NCBI GenBank assembly: GCA_002087915.1
Contig: LWDP01000032.1
Location: forward strand, 1 to 30,294
DNA from: Enterospora canceri
Lineage: Eukaryota; Microsporidia; Enterocytozoonidae
Length of the DNA: 30,294 nucleotides
Direction: 5' to 3'
Position 1 is the stretch's first letter, and every line of letters starts with the position of its first letter. This document shows positions 15,803 through 25,043 of this stretch, piece by piece. The translations under genes and the position numbers were made by a program. Below the pieces are notes generated by a model that worked only from the letters and a program-made list of their open reading frames with translations, was not told where the DNA came from and did no database searches.

Positions 15803-16390
15803 ATGGATACGGTAGAGAAGCAGAATGGAATGAAGTTGTTCTACAAATACACGTTTGAGGACGTAAAGGTGAACGATGAGTCGCTGAAGGCGCATATCAA
15901 CATCGCTAAGGTGTGTATTGTCCCACACACGGCCACGAAGGATGACCTGGGACACTTTGGTAAGAACAATACGTCAATTGTAGAGCGATTTGTGGCACAT
16001 CTCATGCAACATGGTAGAAACTCAGGAAAGAAGAGACTTGCAATCAAATTGTTCAAGAAGGCATGTGAGATCATGGAGAAGCGTGGAGTGAACCCAATTC
16101 AGGCACTTGTTGATGCCGTGATAAATGCGGGCCCACGTGAGATTTCTGCTCGAGTTGGAAAGGGTGGAGCCATGAAGAGGACTTCTGTTGATGTGAGTCC
16201 ATTCAAGCGCGTAAACAAGGCACTTCAGTTTCTGTCTGATGGAATCAGAAGCAGTGCATTCAACAACAAGAAGCAGAATATGCCTGAGATCATGGCTAAT
16301 GAAATAATGAATGCAGCTGCAAATCAGCAGACATCGTATGCTGTGAAGAAGAAGGAGGAAGTTGAGAGGATTGCGAAGTCAAACAGATAA
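15803..16390 (+). CDS. RPS5: 40S ribosomal protein S5 (uS7)
   Basis: 195 residues. Family blocks: SIVERFVAHLMQHGRNSGKKRLAIKLFKKACEIM, NPIQALVDAVINAGPRE, VGKGGAMKRTSVDVSPFKRVNKAL, and the end ANQQTSYAVKKKEEVERIAKSNR, which matches the usual C-terminal ..SYAIKKKDELERVAKSNR. It binds 18S rRNA at the head of the small subunit near the exit site. The start at 15803 follows AAAATTTACCCC. It starts only 32 bp after the cullin stop on the same strand. Confidence 0.95.
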   Translation: MDTVEKQNGMKLFYKYTFEDVKVNDESLKAHINIAKVCIVPHTATKDDLGHFGKNNTSIVERFVAHLMQHGRNSGKKRLAIKLFKKACEIMEKRGVNPIQALVDAVINAGPREISARVGKGGAMKRTSVDVSPFKRVNKALQFLSDGIRSSAFNNKKQNMPEIMANEIMNAAANQQTSYAVKKKEEVERIAKSNR

Positions 16391-16447
16391 AATAATATTT
16401 AGTTAATTTAGTTGCATTGTTATTTTACCTATCATATTCCCCCTAAA

Positions 16448-16594
16448 ATGGAACACAAAACTGAATCATTTGAATTGGAACTGTGTAGAATACTGGATGA
16501 ATACAAAGAGGTCTATGATGAATTGAATAGGGAAATAAAGGAAGCAATCAGACTATCGGCTGAACTAAAGAGCAGAATAAAGAGATCCATATGA
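16448..16594 (+). CDS. Hypothetical micro-protein (48 aa), coiled
   Basis: MEHKTESFELELCRILDEYK and on to LKSRIKRSI: one long amphipathic helix, acidic then basic. The case for a real gene is the strong CCCCCTAAA signal right before the ATG and the clean fit between uS7 (57 bp) and GLE1, whose convergent stop is 1 bp away. No family recognised; small helical subunits of Mediator or kinetochore complexes have this look, but nothing decides it. Confidence 0.55.
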   Translation: MEHKTESFELELCRILDEYKEVYDELNREIKEAIRLSAELKSRIKRSI

Positions 16595-16595
16595 T

Positions 16596-17333
16596 TCAAA
16601 TGTATTTTTCTATAGCTTGTGTTATGCGTATTTGAATGGGGTGGTTGTTCATTTTTACGAAATAAATTCTGTTTAGGTAGCTGAGTATCTTAGCCAGGCG
16701 CCTCTTAGAGTGGTTTCCGAGCAGTTCAGCGAGTATTACGAAGTATACTTGCAACACGTGTGGTGTGTGAGCCCCAGGAGCCACATTCAGAATAGATGCC
16801 AAGAAGAACCATGCTCCCTTATAGTCATTCTTGTAGTAAAGTGCTCCAAAATAAATGGCGTATATTCCTTTGATTTCTGCCTCATTGGCACTCTTGTAGA
16901 TCAGCAGTCTGACGTAAAAGGACTCGTATGATGCATCCAATTGAGACAGAATGAATCCAAGTGGCCTATAGAAGTCCAAATGACTCGCAACTGTCACTTT
17001 TCCCTGATCAAGCAATTTGAGTAGAAAAATGTCCCTGAATACACCGTCTTTTTCATAGGCACGAATATCCTGTATAATTCCTTGCGTATGTTGCATGTCA
17101 TTTGATATTTGGTTACACTTCTTGTTCACAAATAGCTTTAGACGAAGTAGATCTCCCTGATTCTGGCCCAGAATTGCAGCTGCATTATAGATTGGATATT
17201 TTTCAGTATATTTTCTGTCCAATGGAATGTTAGTCTGGGTCATCTGTGACTGTAGCTCAACAATCAGCTTCTCAAGTTCCTCTTTCTGCTTCATGTATTC
17301 ACGCATCAATCGCTCGTCCTCAATTCCAGTCAT
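16596..17333 (-). CDS. Nucleoporin GLE1-like mRNA export factor
   Basis: 245 residues, roughly the conserved C-terminal domain alone (fungal and animal GLE1 have 500-700). The N-terminal helix is coiled (KQKEELEKLIVELQSQM). KKCNQISNDMQHTQGII fits the family's K-N-x-x-x-G/I-Q-x-S-x-x-x-x-Q block. The end, KGAWFFLASILNVAPGAHTPHVL...LAELLGNHSKRRLAKILSYL, fits the GLE1 stretch GWRWLARILN-P...T..LL..FL..AG..L...Y..QF.KLL. GLE1 sits on the cytoplasmic face of the nuclear pore and activates the helicase Dbp5 with inositol hexakisphosphate during mRNA export. Assignment is from pattern memory. Start lacks CCC. Confidence 0.65.
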   Translation of the reverse strand: MTGIEDERLMREYMKQKEELEKLIVELQSQMTQTNIPLDRKYTEKYPIYNAAAILGQNQGDLLRLKLFVNKKCNQISNDMQHTQGIIQDIRAYEKDGVFRDIFLLKLLDQGKVTVASHLDFYRPLGFILSQLDASYESFYVRLLIYKSANEAEIKGIYAIYFGALYYKNDYKGAWFFLASILNVAPGAHTPHVLQVYFVILAELLGNHSKRRLAKILSYLNRIYFVKMNNHPIQIRITQAIEKYI

Positions 17334-17364
17334 AAATTATCAGGAGTAAAATATTATCCCTTAA

Positions 17365-18228
17365 ATGGAATTAAACCACATTTTACTGCTTTCTATCACT
17401 GGTACTGTTCTAGGAAGCACATTCCAGGAATTATACAAGAAAGAAGAAGAAAACAAGGCAAACATTTCGACAATAATGGATCCAGTGGAGCCAATTGAAA
17501 CAATGAGCACATTTTTGGTATATAAAATGAAAAAAGCAACTGATGAGATTGAAATAACGGCTGTTGGAATAGGAAATCAGGATGGTGATGGTGTTCTAGT
17601 GAAGAATTGTATGAGAATACATTCCGATCAAATTCTATCTGATATCATGCGTGGTTTTAAGGAGCTCTTGTCATATGATGATGTGAAAACTGAGATTGCA
17701 TTGGATTCAATGGATTCATTCAAGGATAAGACCGATATAAAATACGCTGGCTTCTATCCAGTGAATACGTTTCTCTCTGATTTAATTAAGCAGGCAATCA
17801 TAGAAGCAAAGTTGGTGTTTAGAGCAAGAGGGGACCATCGAGAAATGCTTGACGGATGGTACACGAATGCAACCTTAGATATTTTTAGGAGGATACTGAT
17901 GAAGGAGCACTTTATGATCCATTTTGAGCGAGAGAAGTCTGAATTCAGGCAACAATTTGAATTGCCACTAAAAGGTGAATTCATGGTTTTCTTCTGCCTG
18001 AAAATTGATAACAATGAATACATCAGTGATATGATGGTTGGAAGTACTGAAAAAATTACAACCACGTACAAAATAGGTCAGATGGAACCAAAGAAGCCTA
18101 CTCCACAGTCTGATACATCAAAACCACCCAGAAAGCTCCGAAACACTGCAATTGTTCTTGGTGTTATTTTGGCCCTGGTGATCTTGCTGACTGTTATTCA
18201 CCTGATTGTTCGCAATAAAATAAAGTAG
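17365..18228 (+). CDS. Putative type I membrane protein, lineage-specific
   Basis: 287 residues. N-terminal signal peptide (MELNHILLLSITGTVLGS), about 220-residue ectodomain, a K/P/S/T linker (EPKKPTPQSDTSKPPRKLR), one TM helix (TAIVLGVILALVILLTVIHLIV) and a very short basic tail (RNKIK). The ectodomain carries few cysteines and the stretch FELPLKGEFMVFFCLKI near its end. No family recognised. TATCCCTTAA precedes the ATG. The same plan recurs at 22704-23942 and 24094-25011; such proteins could be exposed at the parasite surface or in secretory organelles. Function unknown. Confidence 0.75.
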   Translation: MELNHILLLSITGTVLGSTFQELYKKEEENKANISTIMDPVEPIETMSTFLVYKMKKATDEIEITAVGIGNQDGDGVLVKNCMRIHSDQILSDIMRGFKELLSYDDVKTEIALDSMDSFKDKTDIKYAGFYPVNTFLSDLIKQAIIEAKLVFRARGDHREMLDGWYTNATLDIFRRILMKEHFMIHFEREKSEFRQQFELPLKGEFMVFFCLKIDNNEYISDMMVGSTEKITTTYKIGQMEPKKPTPQSDTSKPPRKLRNTAIVLGVILALVILLTVIHLIVRNKIK

Positions 18229-18278
18229 GTAAAGAACAATAAATGGTTGAAGATGTGCTTTTTATTTACATTTGCAAC

Positions 18279-19964
18279 TTATGCTGCAGCAACTGAGACA
18301 TCCAGAAAGTTGATCAATTTGTGATCTTTCAGTGAATCTGGAAACAGTTTGATTTCAGTCAAATCGTGAAGTCCGAATGTTTTGGCCCAGTAGCCATTTT
18401 CCCTTTTAATCAGGTGATAGACAGTTCCAGGGTGATAAAGGCAGCAAACAGTCTTATCACTATTTTCTCTGATTTTACGACAGTGAGGAAGCAGTGACAT
18501 GTTCTTACGGCCTCTGTTGAATTCATCCACACACAGTTTCAGGAATGCAGCTGATCCTAAGCTGGATTGTGGTACTACGTCATCGCCATAAACCCAGGAG
18601 ACTATTTCACAATTTGCATTTTGTGCATAATTCATATCTACTGTTGGTGCTGGACTGAATGCTACACATGAGACACTCTTTCTCTGAAATAGCACCTTTT
18701 CTTTGATATAGGTGTAACATAGCTGTGCCACTGATCCACCAAGTGAATGACCTGTGATAACCAGATTGCTGTATCCATGCATCTTTCTCTTTACTGTTTC
18801 CATGTGTTTGCTTTCCCATAGTTGAATGTAGTTACAGAATCCCTTATGTGTGTAGAATGATCCAAAATATGCTTCAATATACGTGAAATTCAGGTCATGT
18901 GCAACTTCAGTCACAGTACTGGTTCCCTTGAATGCAAGTACCAATGTATCTGGATTATGCTTCACCAAAATGAATCCAATATTGTTTCCTTCTGAAACCT
19001 GAGTCATTATCAGATCTTTTGGTTTTTTATTCAGCATGTTGCATATTTGATGAGTAATTTCAGCATCATTGTTTTGGCGTGGTTCGGCGAAGTAGGCTGC
19101 CTTAGCGTATTTAGCAAAATCGAGCGTATCGTAAGCGGGTATTTTCAACAGTTCCTGGTAGCCAGGTTGCGCCTGCTTTTCTACTTCTGTGACTTTGGTG
19201 TACAACCGCGAGACCTCTTTAACTGCAGTTATGAATGAATAGATTGAAACCACAGATGTTTCATTCAGAAACTCTAAGACGTTACTACGAACCTGTCTGT
19301 AGTTGGTGAAAAGGCCTAGTTTCTCTTTCTCAAGCTCCTCACTTGACAGAGACGAACTACTGCTGGAAACACTCGTCCTGTACTTTTTCACAAACTGCTT
19401 TGTAGTCATCGAATTCTGTATATTAGCCGCCTTAATTGCCATCTTCGCCTTCTTTTTCAAAGACTGTCTTGGTCTATTCTCTATTTCTACAGTGTATTTC
19501 AAATCTGCCTTATAATTTGGACTATTCACTGCCTTAAGAATCGTCTTCTGTTTTCCTTCAACAAAAAGGGGAAATTCTGCCTCATAGGAAGCAAAAAAAG
19601 AGTGTGTCTCAAGAACAACCACAGCGTCAACAGCCTTATCTTCTGGAAGTACAAACTTCAAGACGGCCGTATCATTATTAGGAAGCACTCTTTTTGCAAA
19701 CTCAGGGGATTTCTCAGAAACACACCAGTTTCTGTTGAATATTGGGGAAAGTGTGAATTGTTGGATTTTCAGGGTCACGAGCTTCTTATCAACGAAATCC
19801 TCTCCACCTATCTTTCCATCAATTTGTAGGAGCAGGTCATCATCGATGTTTGTCAATGGTGGTGGTGCGCGATCAACTTCGTCTAGACTGTGATCTGCAT
19901 CATATTCACTCTCACAATCAGAAAGCCCCATAATCAGCTTGACTAAAATTTCTGATTCAGCCAT
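18279..19964 (-). CDS. Class 3 lipase, diacylglycerol-lipase-like
   Basis: 561 residues from the ATG at 19964; a second ATG at 19931 is possible, and the frame is open to 20012 without an ATG. The lipase fold lies in the C-terminal half: VLAFKGTST (oxyanion region), GHSLGGS with catalytic S407, YGDDVVP (D462) and LYHPGTVYHL (H517). The last resembles the LYxPGxxxHL of sn-1 DAG lipases. The N-terminal 250 residues look soluble, with a C2-like beta character and a serine-rich stretch (SSSSSLSSEE). No TM or signal peptide is visible, unlike metazoan DAG lipases. It would hydrolyse acylglycerols; substrate not determined. CCCC is present about 20 bases upstream, farther than usual. Confidence 0.87.
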   Translation of the reverse strand: MAESEILVKLIMGLSDCESEYDADHSLDEVDRAPPPLTNIDDDLLLQIDGKIGGEDFVDKKLVTLKIQQFTLSPIFNRNWCVSEKSPEFAKRVLPNNDTAVLKFVLPEDKAVDAVVVLETHSFFASYEAEFPLFVEGKQKTILKAVNSPNYKADLKYTVEIENRPRQSLKKKAKMAIKAANIQNSMTTKQFVKKYRTSVSSSSSSLSSEELEKEKLGLFTNYRQVRSNVLEFLNETSVVSIYSFITAVKEVSRLYTKVTEVEKQAQPGYQELLKIPAYDTLDFAKYAKAAYFAEPRQNNDAEITHQICNMLNKKPKDLIMTQVSEGNNIGFILVKHNPDTLVLAFKGTSTVTEVAHDLNFTYIEAYFGSFYTHKGFCNYIQLWESKHMETVKRKMHGYSNLVITGHSLGGSVAQLCYTYIKEKVLFQRKSVSCVAFSPAPTVDMNYAQNANCEIVSWVYGDDVVPQSSLGSAAFLKLCVDEFNRGRKNMSLLPHCRKIRENSDKTVCCLYHPGTVYHLIKRENGYWAKTFGLHDLTEIKLFPDSLKDHKLINFLDVSVAAA

Positions 19965-20461
19965 ACCTTTCTCAGTGGTGGTTTCGTGAGGGGAATGGAA
20001 TGCGTCGATCAATCTAGGAAAAAAACATCAGGAAATTCATGGATTAATCATCAAATCATTTATAAAGGCAAAGTAAACAAAACAAAGGGAATGGATGTAT
20101 GGTGTAAGATCAAGAACACGTTGAGATGTGAGTAACTGGAAACGAGAAACAAGAAGTAACAATGCAATAAACAAACAGTAAATAAATAAATATAAATTCT
20201 GATTGTAAGTGTACATAGATGTGTATAAGAAGCTAAGAATTCAATCTCTTTGCATAAAATTAGTTACACCTAGTTTTACCTGTTTTACCTTGCGAAAGGG
20301 ATAAATGTATTATACACCTAAAATCGCAGCCGTACGGCAACAGTTTAAATGAGACTAGTAACATGCAATATTTAGTTGAATGACGCTGTCTAATTTCTCT
20401 TAAGATGTAGAATAAGTTAGATAAACACTTTGTTTAGAAATTTTATCAATTTTTACCCCAA
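19965..20461. other. Intergenic stretch between the lipase and uL16 genes
   Basis: About 500 bp, AT-rich, with no credible ORF. It holds the two divergent 5' regions. At 20288-20299, CCTT-GCGA-AAGG could form a 4-bp stem with a GNRA-type loop, too short to call an RNA. I saw no tRNA A/B boxes, no snRNA core and no box C/D pair. Confidence 0.6.
20438..20461 (+). promoter_or_regulatory. AAATTT + CCCC start signal of uL16
   Basis: AAATTTT at 20438-20444, then TTTTTACCCCA ending at the ATG (20462). Same order of motifs as at uS7 and uS14. Confidence 0.65.
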
Positions 20462-21118
20462 ATGGGTAGAAGGCCATTCAAATGCTACAGAACAATCAAC
20501 AAGAAGGCGTACATTAAATCGCGATTTTGTAGAGGTGTTCCTGAATCAAAGATAGCAATTCACGACTTAGGAAACAGAAAGGCATCAGCAGATGCATTGG
20601 CATTCAGAGTCAATTTGATTTCAATGGAACAAGAGCATCTTTCAGCAGAAGCATTGGAATCATGTAGAGTTGCAGCTAACAAGTACATGGTAAAGATGGC
20701 TGGTAAGGATAACTTCCATATGCGAATATGTCCTCAGCCATTGAATATCTTGAGAATAAACAAGATGTTGACGTGTGCTGGAGCAGACAGACTTCAGACT
20801 GGAATGAGGAATTCATTTGGTAAACCATATGGTAGAGCAGCAAGAGTATTTGTTGGTCAGCACATCATCAATGTTAGAACAAAGGGTAATTTTGTATCCC
20901 ACGCTAAAGAAGCATTGAGAAGAGCTAAAAACAAGTTACCAGGGAAACAATTGATTCAGGAGTCTACGATTCATGGATTTACGAAGATGACACGTGATGA
21001 GTATCAGAATCTAAGGAGTGAGAATAGGTTACTTGTTAGAGGAAGTTGTGTGAGTGTTGTTAAAGAGAAGGGATCTATTGAAAGGTACAAGGAGAGAATG
21101 ACCAAGGCGCTTGAATAG
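20462..21118 (+). CDS. RPL10: 60S ribosomal protein L10 (uL16)
   Basis: 218 residues, full family length. It opens MGRRPFKCYRTINKKAYIKSR as the family does (MGRRPARCYR...NKPYPKSRFCRGVP), with RFCRGVPESKIAIHDLGNRKA, then LESCRVAANKYM, FHMRICPQPLNILRINKMLTCAGADRLQTGMRNSFGKP and RVFVGQHIINVRTK. It lies near the peptidyl-transferase and 5S rRNA region of the large subunit. The start is set by the CCCC signal. It is AT-richer than the ribosomal genes to the left, in line with the window's composition gradient. Confidence 0.95.
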   Translation: MGRRPFKCYRTINKKAYIKSRFCRGVPESKIAIHDLGNRKASADALAFRVNLISMEQEHLSAEALESCRVAANKYMVKMAGKDNFHMRICPQPLNILRINKMLTCAGADRLQTGMRNSFGKPYGRAARVFVGQHIINVRTKGNFVSHAKEALRRAKNKLPGKQLIQESTIHGFTKMTRDEYQNLRSENRLLVRGSCVSVVKEKGSIERYKERMTKALE

Positions 21119-21503
21119 TTAAAGAGTTTTAAATCTATCGCTTATAATAATTTTATATCAGATTAAATGTCAATAATGAGATAGAAAAAGGTTATAAAGA
21201 GTTTATGAATCGTCTAGATAAGGTATAGTGGGGGGTGTATTGCAAAGAAGACAATATTAGGGAAAGAGTGAAGTGGAGACAGCGTTTTATTAGGCTATTT
21301 TCAGCATATTATCGCCTGTTATCTACAGGAAAATGATTATATAAACATTTTTGATGCGAAGATGCAATAAAAATAGGCATTTTGTTATTTTAAACAGAGA
21401 TGTTCATAGTAAATGAGAACTATAAGAGTATTACATCAGAAAATAGAACATACAGTACCATTTAAACAATATTAACACCGTTATTGATGAGATTTAATGT
21501 GGT
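21119..21503. other. Intergenic stretch after uL16
   Basis: 385 bp between convergent genes, AT-rich, no ORF. A 5-bp hairpin (CCTGT-TATCT-ACAGG, 21315-21329) and a GGGGGG run (21231-21236) are the only local structure I noticed. An ACAGAGATG string at 21394 was tested as a U6 core and rejected. Confidence 0.55.
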
Positions 21504-22451
21504 TTACAGTAGAAATCGTGTGGTGTCTCGTGAGGTATCTTTGAGTATTTCTTTTAGTCCAGTACCCAATACTTTTGATTCTTGCCATATCACAACAATG
21601 GAATAAGAATCATAAATCACTGCAATTATTACACCAGTATCATACTGTGTAAATTCACCTTTGAGAATTATTGCCTGTAATGTGAGAATAGTGCATGTGA
21701 GGAGTATTTGGGTAATTACAAGACATATTAAAATATGCCTCTGTTTTCTATTCTCTTCATTGAAACTTAACGAAATAGTGAGCAGTATTGATAAATCAAG
21801 TACAAAACCTACAAACCTGATACTAAAAGCACCTGCATGATTAAGAATTCGACTTTCTGCAATAACTGTGATGTCTTTGAATGATACTAGCAATAAGAGT
21901 TCGGCCAGCAATACATACAGTATAGATGCTAGCAATATTGAATATCCGATACGCAGTCCAAATACTTTGCTCCTCTTTTGATATGCATCAATAATCTTGA
22001 GAGTTTTTGTATGTGATGAAATGTAGCTTATTGAGTAAAATCCGATTCTCTTGTAGAATACCACTGCGAAATACATCTCGATAATTAACACTACAAATAG
22101 CAATATGTATAAGATGGTACTTGTAGTTAGCTCTTCCCCTACTAAGTGCATTAATGATTGTATTGTATTGAATACAATTAATAGGAAGAAGATTGATAGA
22201 ATCACCAATGCGTTTCCATAAGCGTCAACATCCTTATTCAACAACGTGAAGACAAATGCGATGTATACCAGTGTATTCAATACCAGGAGAATGTCAATTT
22301 TGAATGTCAGGAATTCAAGTTGCAACGGTGTCAGATTTCCACTAATATTCAACGTAGCAGCAAATATTAGTCCGTTTTTGATGTTGAGCAAGCCAGTATG
22401 CAACATAGTTCTAGAAACAACTTCATTTTGTAATTCAGGATCATGTTGCAT
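21504..22451 (-). CDS. Hypothetical polytopic membrane protein (about 7 spans)
   Basis: 315 residues with hydrophobic helices at about 51-70, 82-102, 112-133, 170-190, 208-230, 240-262 and 272-290. N-terminal 45 residues and C-terminal 25 (LKEILKDTSRDTTRF) are soluble. No transporter signature recognised. The start is supported by AAACCC immediately before the ATG at 22451. It opens the AT-rich part of the window in which lineage-specific membrane proteins dominate. Confidence 0.7.
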   Translation of the reverse strand: MQHDPELQNEVVSRTMLHTGLLNIKNGLIFAATLNISGNLTPLQLEFLTFKIDILLVLNTLVYIAFVFTLLNKDVDAYGNALVILSIFFLLIVFNTIQSLMHLVGEELTTSTILYILLFVVLIIEMYFAVVFYKRIGFYSISYISSHTKTLKIIDAYQKRSKVFGLRIGYSILLASILYVLLAELLLLVSFKDITVIAESRILNHAGAFSIRFVGFVLDLSILLTISLSFNEENRKQRHILICLVITQILLTCTILTLQAIILKGEFTQYDTGVIIAVIYDSYSIVVIWQESKVLGTGLKEILKDTSRDTTRFLL

Positions 22452-22543
22452 GGGTTTATTAATGTATCCATATTGAATTGTAACATGTGATATTGTAACA
22501 ATGGTGGATTATATCGATGATCAGACGGAGAGCATAAGAATAT

Positions 22544-22754
22544 CATTGTTCAATTAGGTAAAAAGAATTGATACCAATAAGCCACTAAAATCTCTGATTA
22601 AACTGTTTTCTTCATTATTTTGTAGTTTACAAACGCTACCAATACTATNCATTGTTCAATTAGGTAAAAAGAATTGATACCAATAAGCCACTAAAATCTC
22701 TGATTAAACTGTTTTCTTCATTATTTTGTAGTTTACAAACGCTACCAATACTAT
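22544..22754 (+). repeat. Assembly-type direct duplication, 105 bp x2 around an N
   Basis: Bases 22544-22648 recur as 22650-22754 with N at 22649. The copy contains the last codons and TAA of the next gene, so that stop appears twice (22704 is used here; the mirror lies at 22598). Confidence 0.88.
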
Positions 22755-23942
22755 CACTACTCCAAGTAATATCACTATAACTAGCATTGTATTCTTTTTC
22801 TTTTGTGGTACTTGGATTTGATTATTTTCCTTTTTTGGTTCTTCTATCTGTTTTAATTCAGGTAAATCGTTGTTGTCTTTAAATTTGTAGTCATCACTGA
22901 ATTGTATCACTGTACTGAATCTATTTTTAAGATACGGAAAATCTTGTGAAATCTTGGCATTCCCATATATTCTGACGTTATTGTATGTTGCAAATCCCTC
23001 AAATATTTTTAGGAGAAGTTCAGTTTCAATTCTCATCGGATGCCTGAAAAGTACTCTGGGTGAATTAGTGAGCTCTGCGAATTTGAATGAGACTATTGTA
23101 GTCTTCCAATCTGTTTCAAAATAGACTTTATGGAATGACATCCGTAGAATATTCATATATGAAGCATAATCATCTAGTATATGCATTCCAAGAAGATACC
23201 TCGCACCATTTTCCTGGAATGTGATAGTCTGTTCATTTCTTACTGGGATTGCTAATTTTATTTGCACTACTGAATCACTAGGATATATCAATGATATTGT
23301 TGGTTTAGTATGAATTAGGTCAGGATAGAAACATTTCAAGGAGTTGTAATCTGAGAAATACCACTCAGATATTAGNGCGAATTTGAATGAGACTATTGTA
23401 GTCTTCCAATCTGTTTCAAAATAGACTTTATGGAATGACATCCGTAGAATATTCATATATGAAGCATAATCATCTAGTATATGCATTCCAAGAAGATACC
23501 TCGCACCATTTTCCTGGAATGTGATAGTCTGTTCATTTCTTACTGGGATTGCTAATTTTATTTGCACTACTGAATCACTAGGATATATCAATGATATTGT
23601 TGGTTTAGTATGAATTAGGTCAGGATAGAAACATTTCAAGGAGTTGTAATCTGAGAAATACCACTCAGATATTAGTTTGAATGACTCAATACATTCTTCA
23701 CATGCTTTCAGTTGATCCCGGTTCAATTGGTCTCTATATGGTGCAAGTATTTGCTGATTCAAAATATCGTAAAATTGTATTTCAAGTTCATCATTGGTAT
23801 ATGTTAATTCGTTGATTGAGAATTCATTTCCTAGGTGTTTGTTCCAGAAACAATTGTGAAAGAAGCATGGATCGTTGTTATTTTTGTTCTCAACTATCTT
23901 CAGTAGAGCACTTAAAACAGTTAGGATTTGGCATATTAACAT
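22704..23942 (-). CDS. Putative type I membrane protein, lineage-specific (inflated by a duplication)
   Basis: The frame gives 412 residues, but 100 of them are the false second copy around N 23376; the true length is about 312. Layout: signal peptide (MLICQILTVLSALLKIVE), ectodomain with a cysteine-containing start (CFFHNCFW) and ACEECIESF, a charged linker (EEPKKENNQIQVPQKKKN), TM helix (MLVIVILLGVVIVLVAFV) and short basic tail (NYKIMKKTV). No family recognised. TTACCCCT precedes the ATG. It shares its plan with 17365-18228 and, divergently placed 151 bp away, 24094-25011. Confidence 0.72.
   Translation of the reverse strand: MLICQILTVLSALLKIVENKNNNDPCFFHNCFWNKHLGNEFSINELTYTNDELEIQFYDILNQQILAPYRDQLNRDQLKACEECIESFKLISEWYFSDYNSLKCFYPDLIHTKPTISLIYPSDSVVQIKLAIPVRNEQTITFQENGARYLLGMHILDDYASYMNILRMSFHKVYFETDWKTTIVSFKFXLISEWYFSDYNSLKCFYPDLIHTKPTISLIYPSDSVVQIKLAIPVRNEQTITFQENGARYLLGMHILDDYASYMNILRMSFHKVYFETDWKTTIVSFKFAELTNSPRVLFRHPMRIETELLLKIFEGFATYNNVRIYGNAKISQDFPYLKNRFSTVIQFSDDYKFKDNNDLPELKQIEEPKKENNQIQVPQKKKNTMLVIVILLGVVIVLVAFVNYKIMKKTV
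23077..23675 (+). repeat. Assembly-type direct duplication, 299 bp x2 around an N
   Basis: Bases 23077-23375 recur as 23377-23675 with N at 23376; offset 300, in frame within the membrane protein gene. Confidence 0.9.
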
Positions 23943-24093
23943 AGGGGTAATATAGAAAGGATAAATTTAAGGGAAAGTGAAAATTGAGCAATAAAGAGAT
24001 AATTTACAAGCGATGGTTGTACATTTATCTACGTGTATCACAATCACACTTTTTAATCTACAGTTAAATTATTTTTGATCAATATTAACCCCA
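23943..24093. promoter_or_regulatory. Divergent promoter region with CCCC at both ends
   Basis: 151 bp between two divergent membrane-protein genes. The minus-strand side reads TTACCCCTATG and the plus-strand side TTAACCCCAATG, so both starts carry the same signal. The middle is AT-rich with no other motif that stands out. Confidence 0.6.
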
Positions 24094-25011
24094 ATGTCAC
24101 TGATAATATCCATATTGCATTTTGGAAGAGTTATTTACGCCAAACCAAACAATCTTGCTAAACCAATGACGATGGATAATGGTAAATACATTGTTTTGCC
24201 CGAGATTCAACTCAAATCAATTGAATTGTACAATCCAATCAATGACGAAGAAAGGGTGTCATCAATTGAGTGTGTGGAAATAGATGGGGATCAAAAAACT
24301 GAAAGAAATCTTTATGATTCTACAGAAAGAATGAAAACACATTATCAAGTGATGCTAATGGCAGTGACACCACCCGATTCCTTGTTATTGCTTAGTCGAG
24401 TAACATTGTTTTTGATTTGTGATAATTTAGCGGAAATTGAATATTCCAAAGCAATGAAAGAGTTGAATGATGCGTCGATGAAGAAAAAGTTCATGGCCAA
24501 AGGTCCATCATGTGTATACGATGCATTAAAACAAACCGTAGAATTCATAGGAACAAAACGAATAAGGATGGAACTCAAAAAAAGAGCTTATGTTACGCAA
24601 CAGCACATTGCAGAGTGTCCAATATTCCTAGAAGCTGACAAGTTATATTTGGATGTTGGTAGACCAAGGAAAGGACAGTTCTTCTTCAGGGTAACTATAG
24701 GTGGAAAGGTTATTGATGGACCAAAAGTAGAGTTTAGAGTTGGGAATGATAATAAAGTAAGAATAGTAGGCCTGAAAGAATACGTACACAAAGCACCTAA
24801 AAGGATTAAAACAAATAAGACGAATGTAAAAACAAAGACAGTGACAAAAGCAAAGACAGTGATAAAACCAAGTAAAAAAGAAGTCAAGACACAGAGGAAA
24901 TTGTGGGTGTGGTTATTAGCAGGAGGAATAGTATTGTTGATACTGTTGATAGCAGGGATGTCATTCATGAGACGGTTAAAATTATCAAAGGCGAATGAAG
25001 GTGCAATATAG
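24094..25011 (+). CDS. Putative type I membrane protein, lineage-specific
   Basis: 305 residues. Signal peptide (MSLIISILHFGRVIYA), ectodomain of about 215 residues, a lysine/threonine-rich linker with KTKTVTKAKTVIK-type repeats, TM helix (WVWLLAGGIVLLILLIAGMSF) and short basic tail (MRRLKLSKANEGAI). A beta-rich stretch RKGQFFFRVTIGGKVIDG near the ectodomain end is only loosely like the KGEFMVFFCLKI of the 17365 protein. No known family. ATG preceded by AACCCCA. Confidence 0.75.
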   Translation: MSLIISILHFGRVIYAKPNNLAKPMTMDNGKYIVLPEIQLKSIELYNPINDEERVSSIECVEIDGDQKTERNLYDSTERMKTHYQVMLMAVTPPDSLLLLSRVTLFLICDNLAEIEYSKAMKELNDASMKKKFMAKGPSCVYDALKQTVEFIGTKRIRMELKKRAYVTQQHIAECPIFLEADKLYLDVGRPRKGQFFFRVTIGGKVIDGPKVEFRVGNDNKVRIVGLKEYVHKAPKRIKTNKTNVKTKTVTKAKTVIKPSKKEVKTQRKLWVWLLAGGIVLLILLIAGMSFMRRLKLSKANEGAI

Positions 25012-25043
25012 TAATAAAAGATATTACTCAGTTTTAAGGTTGT

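Noticed and set aside
20288..20299. CCTT-GCGA-AAGG GNRA hairpin
   Set aside because: Only four base pairs and no larger conserved RNA around it.
21394..21402. ACAGAGATG as a U6 snRNA core
   Set aside because: No stem-loop with AGC triad, no 3' T-run in the right place; a 9-base match is expected by chance.
22501..22557. 18-codon frame MVDYIDDQTESIRISLFN
   Set aside because: Too short, no CCC signal, and it runs into the duplicated stretch around N 22649.
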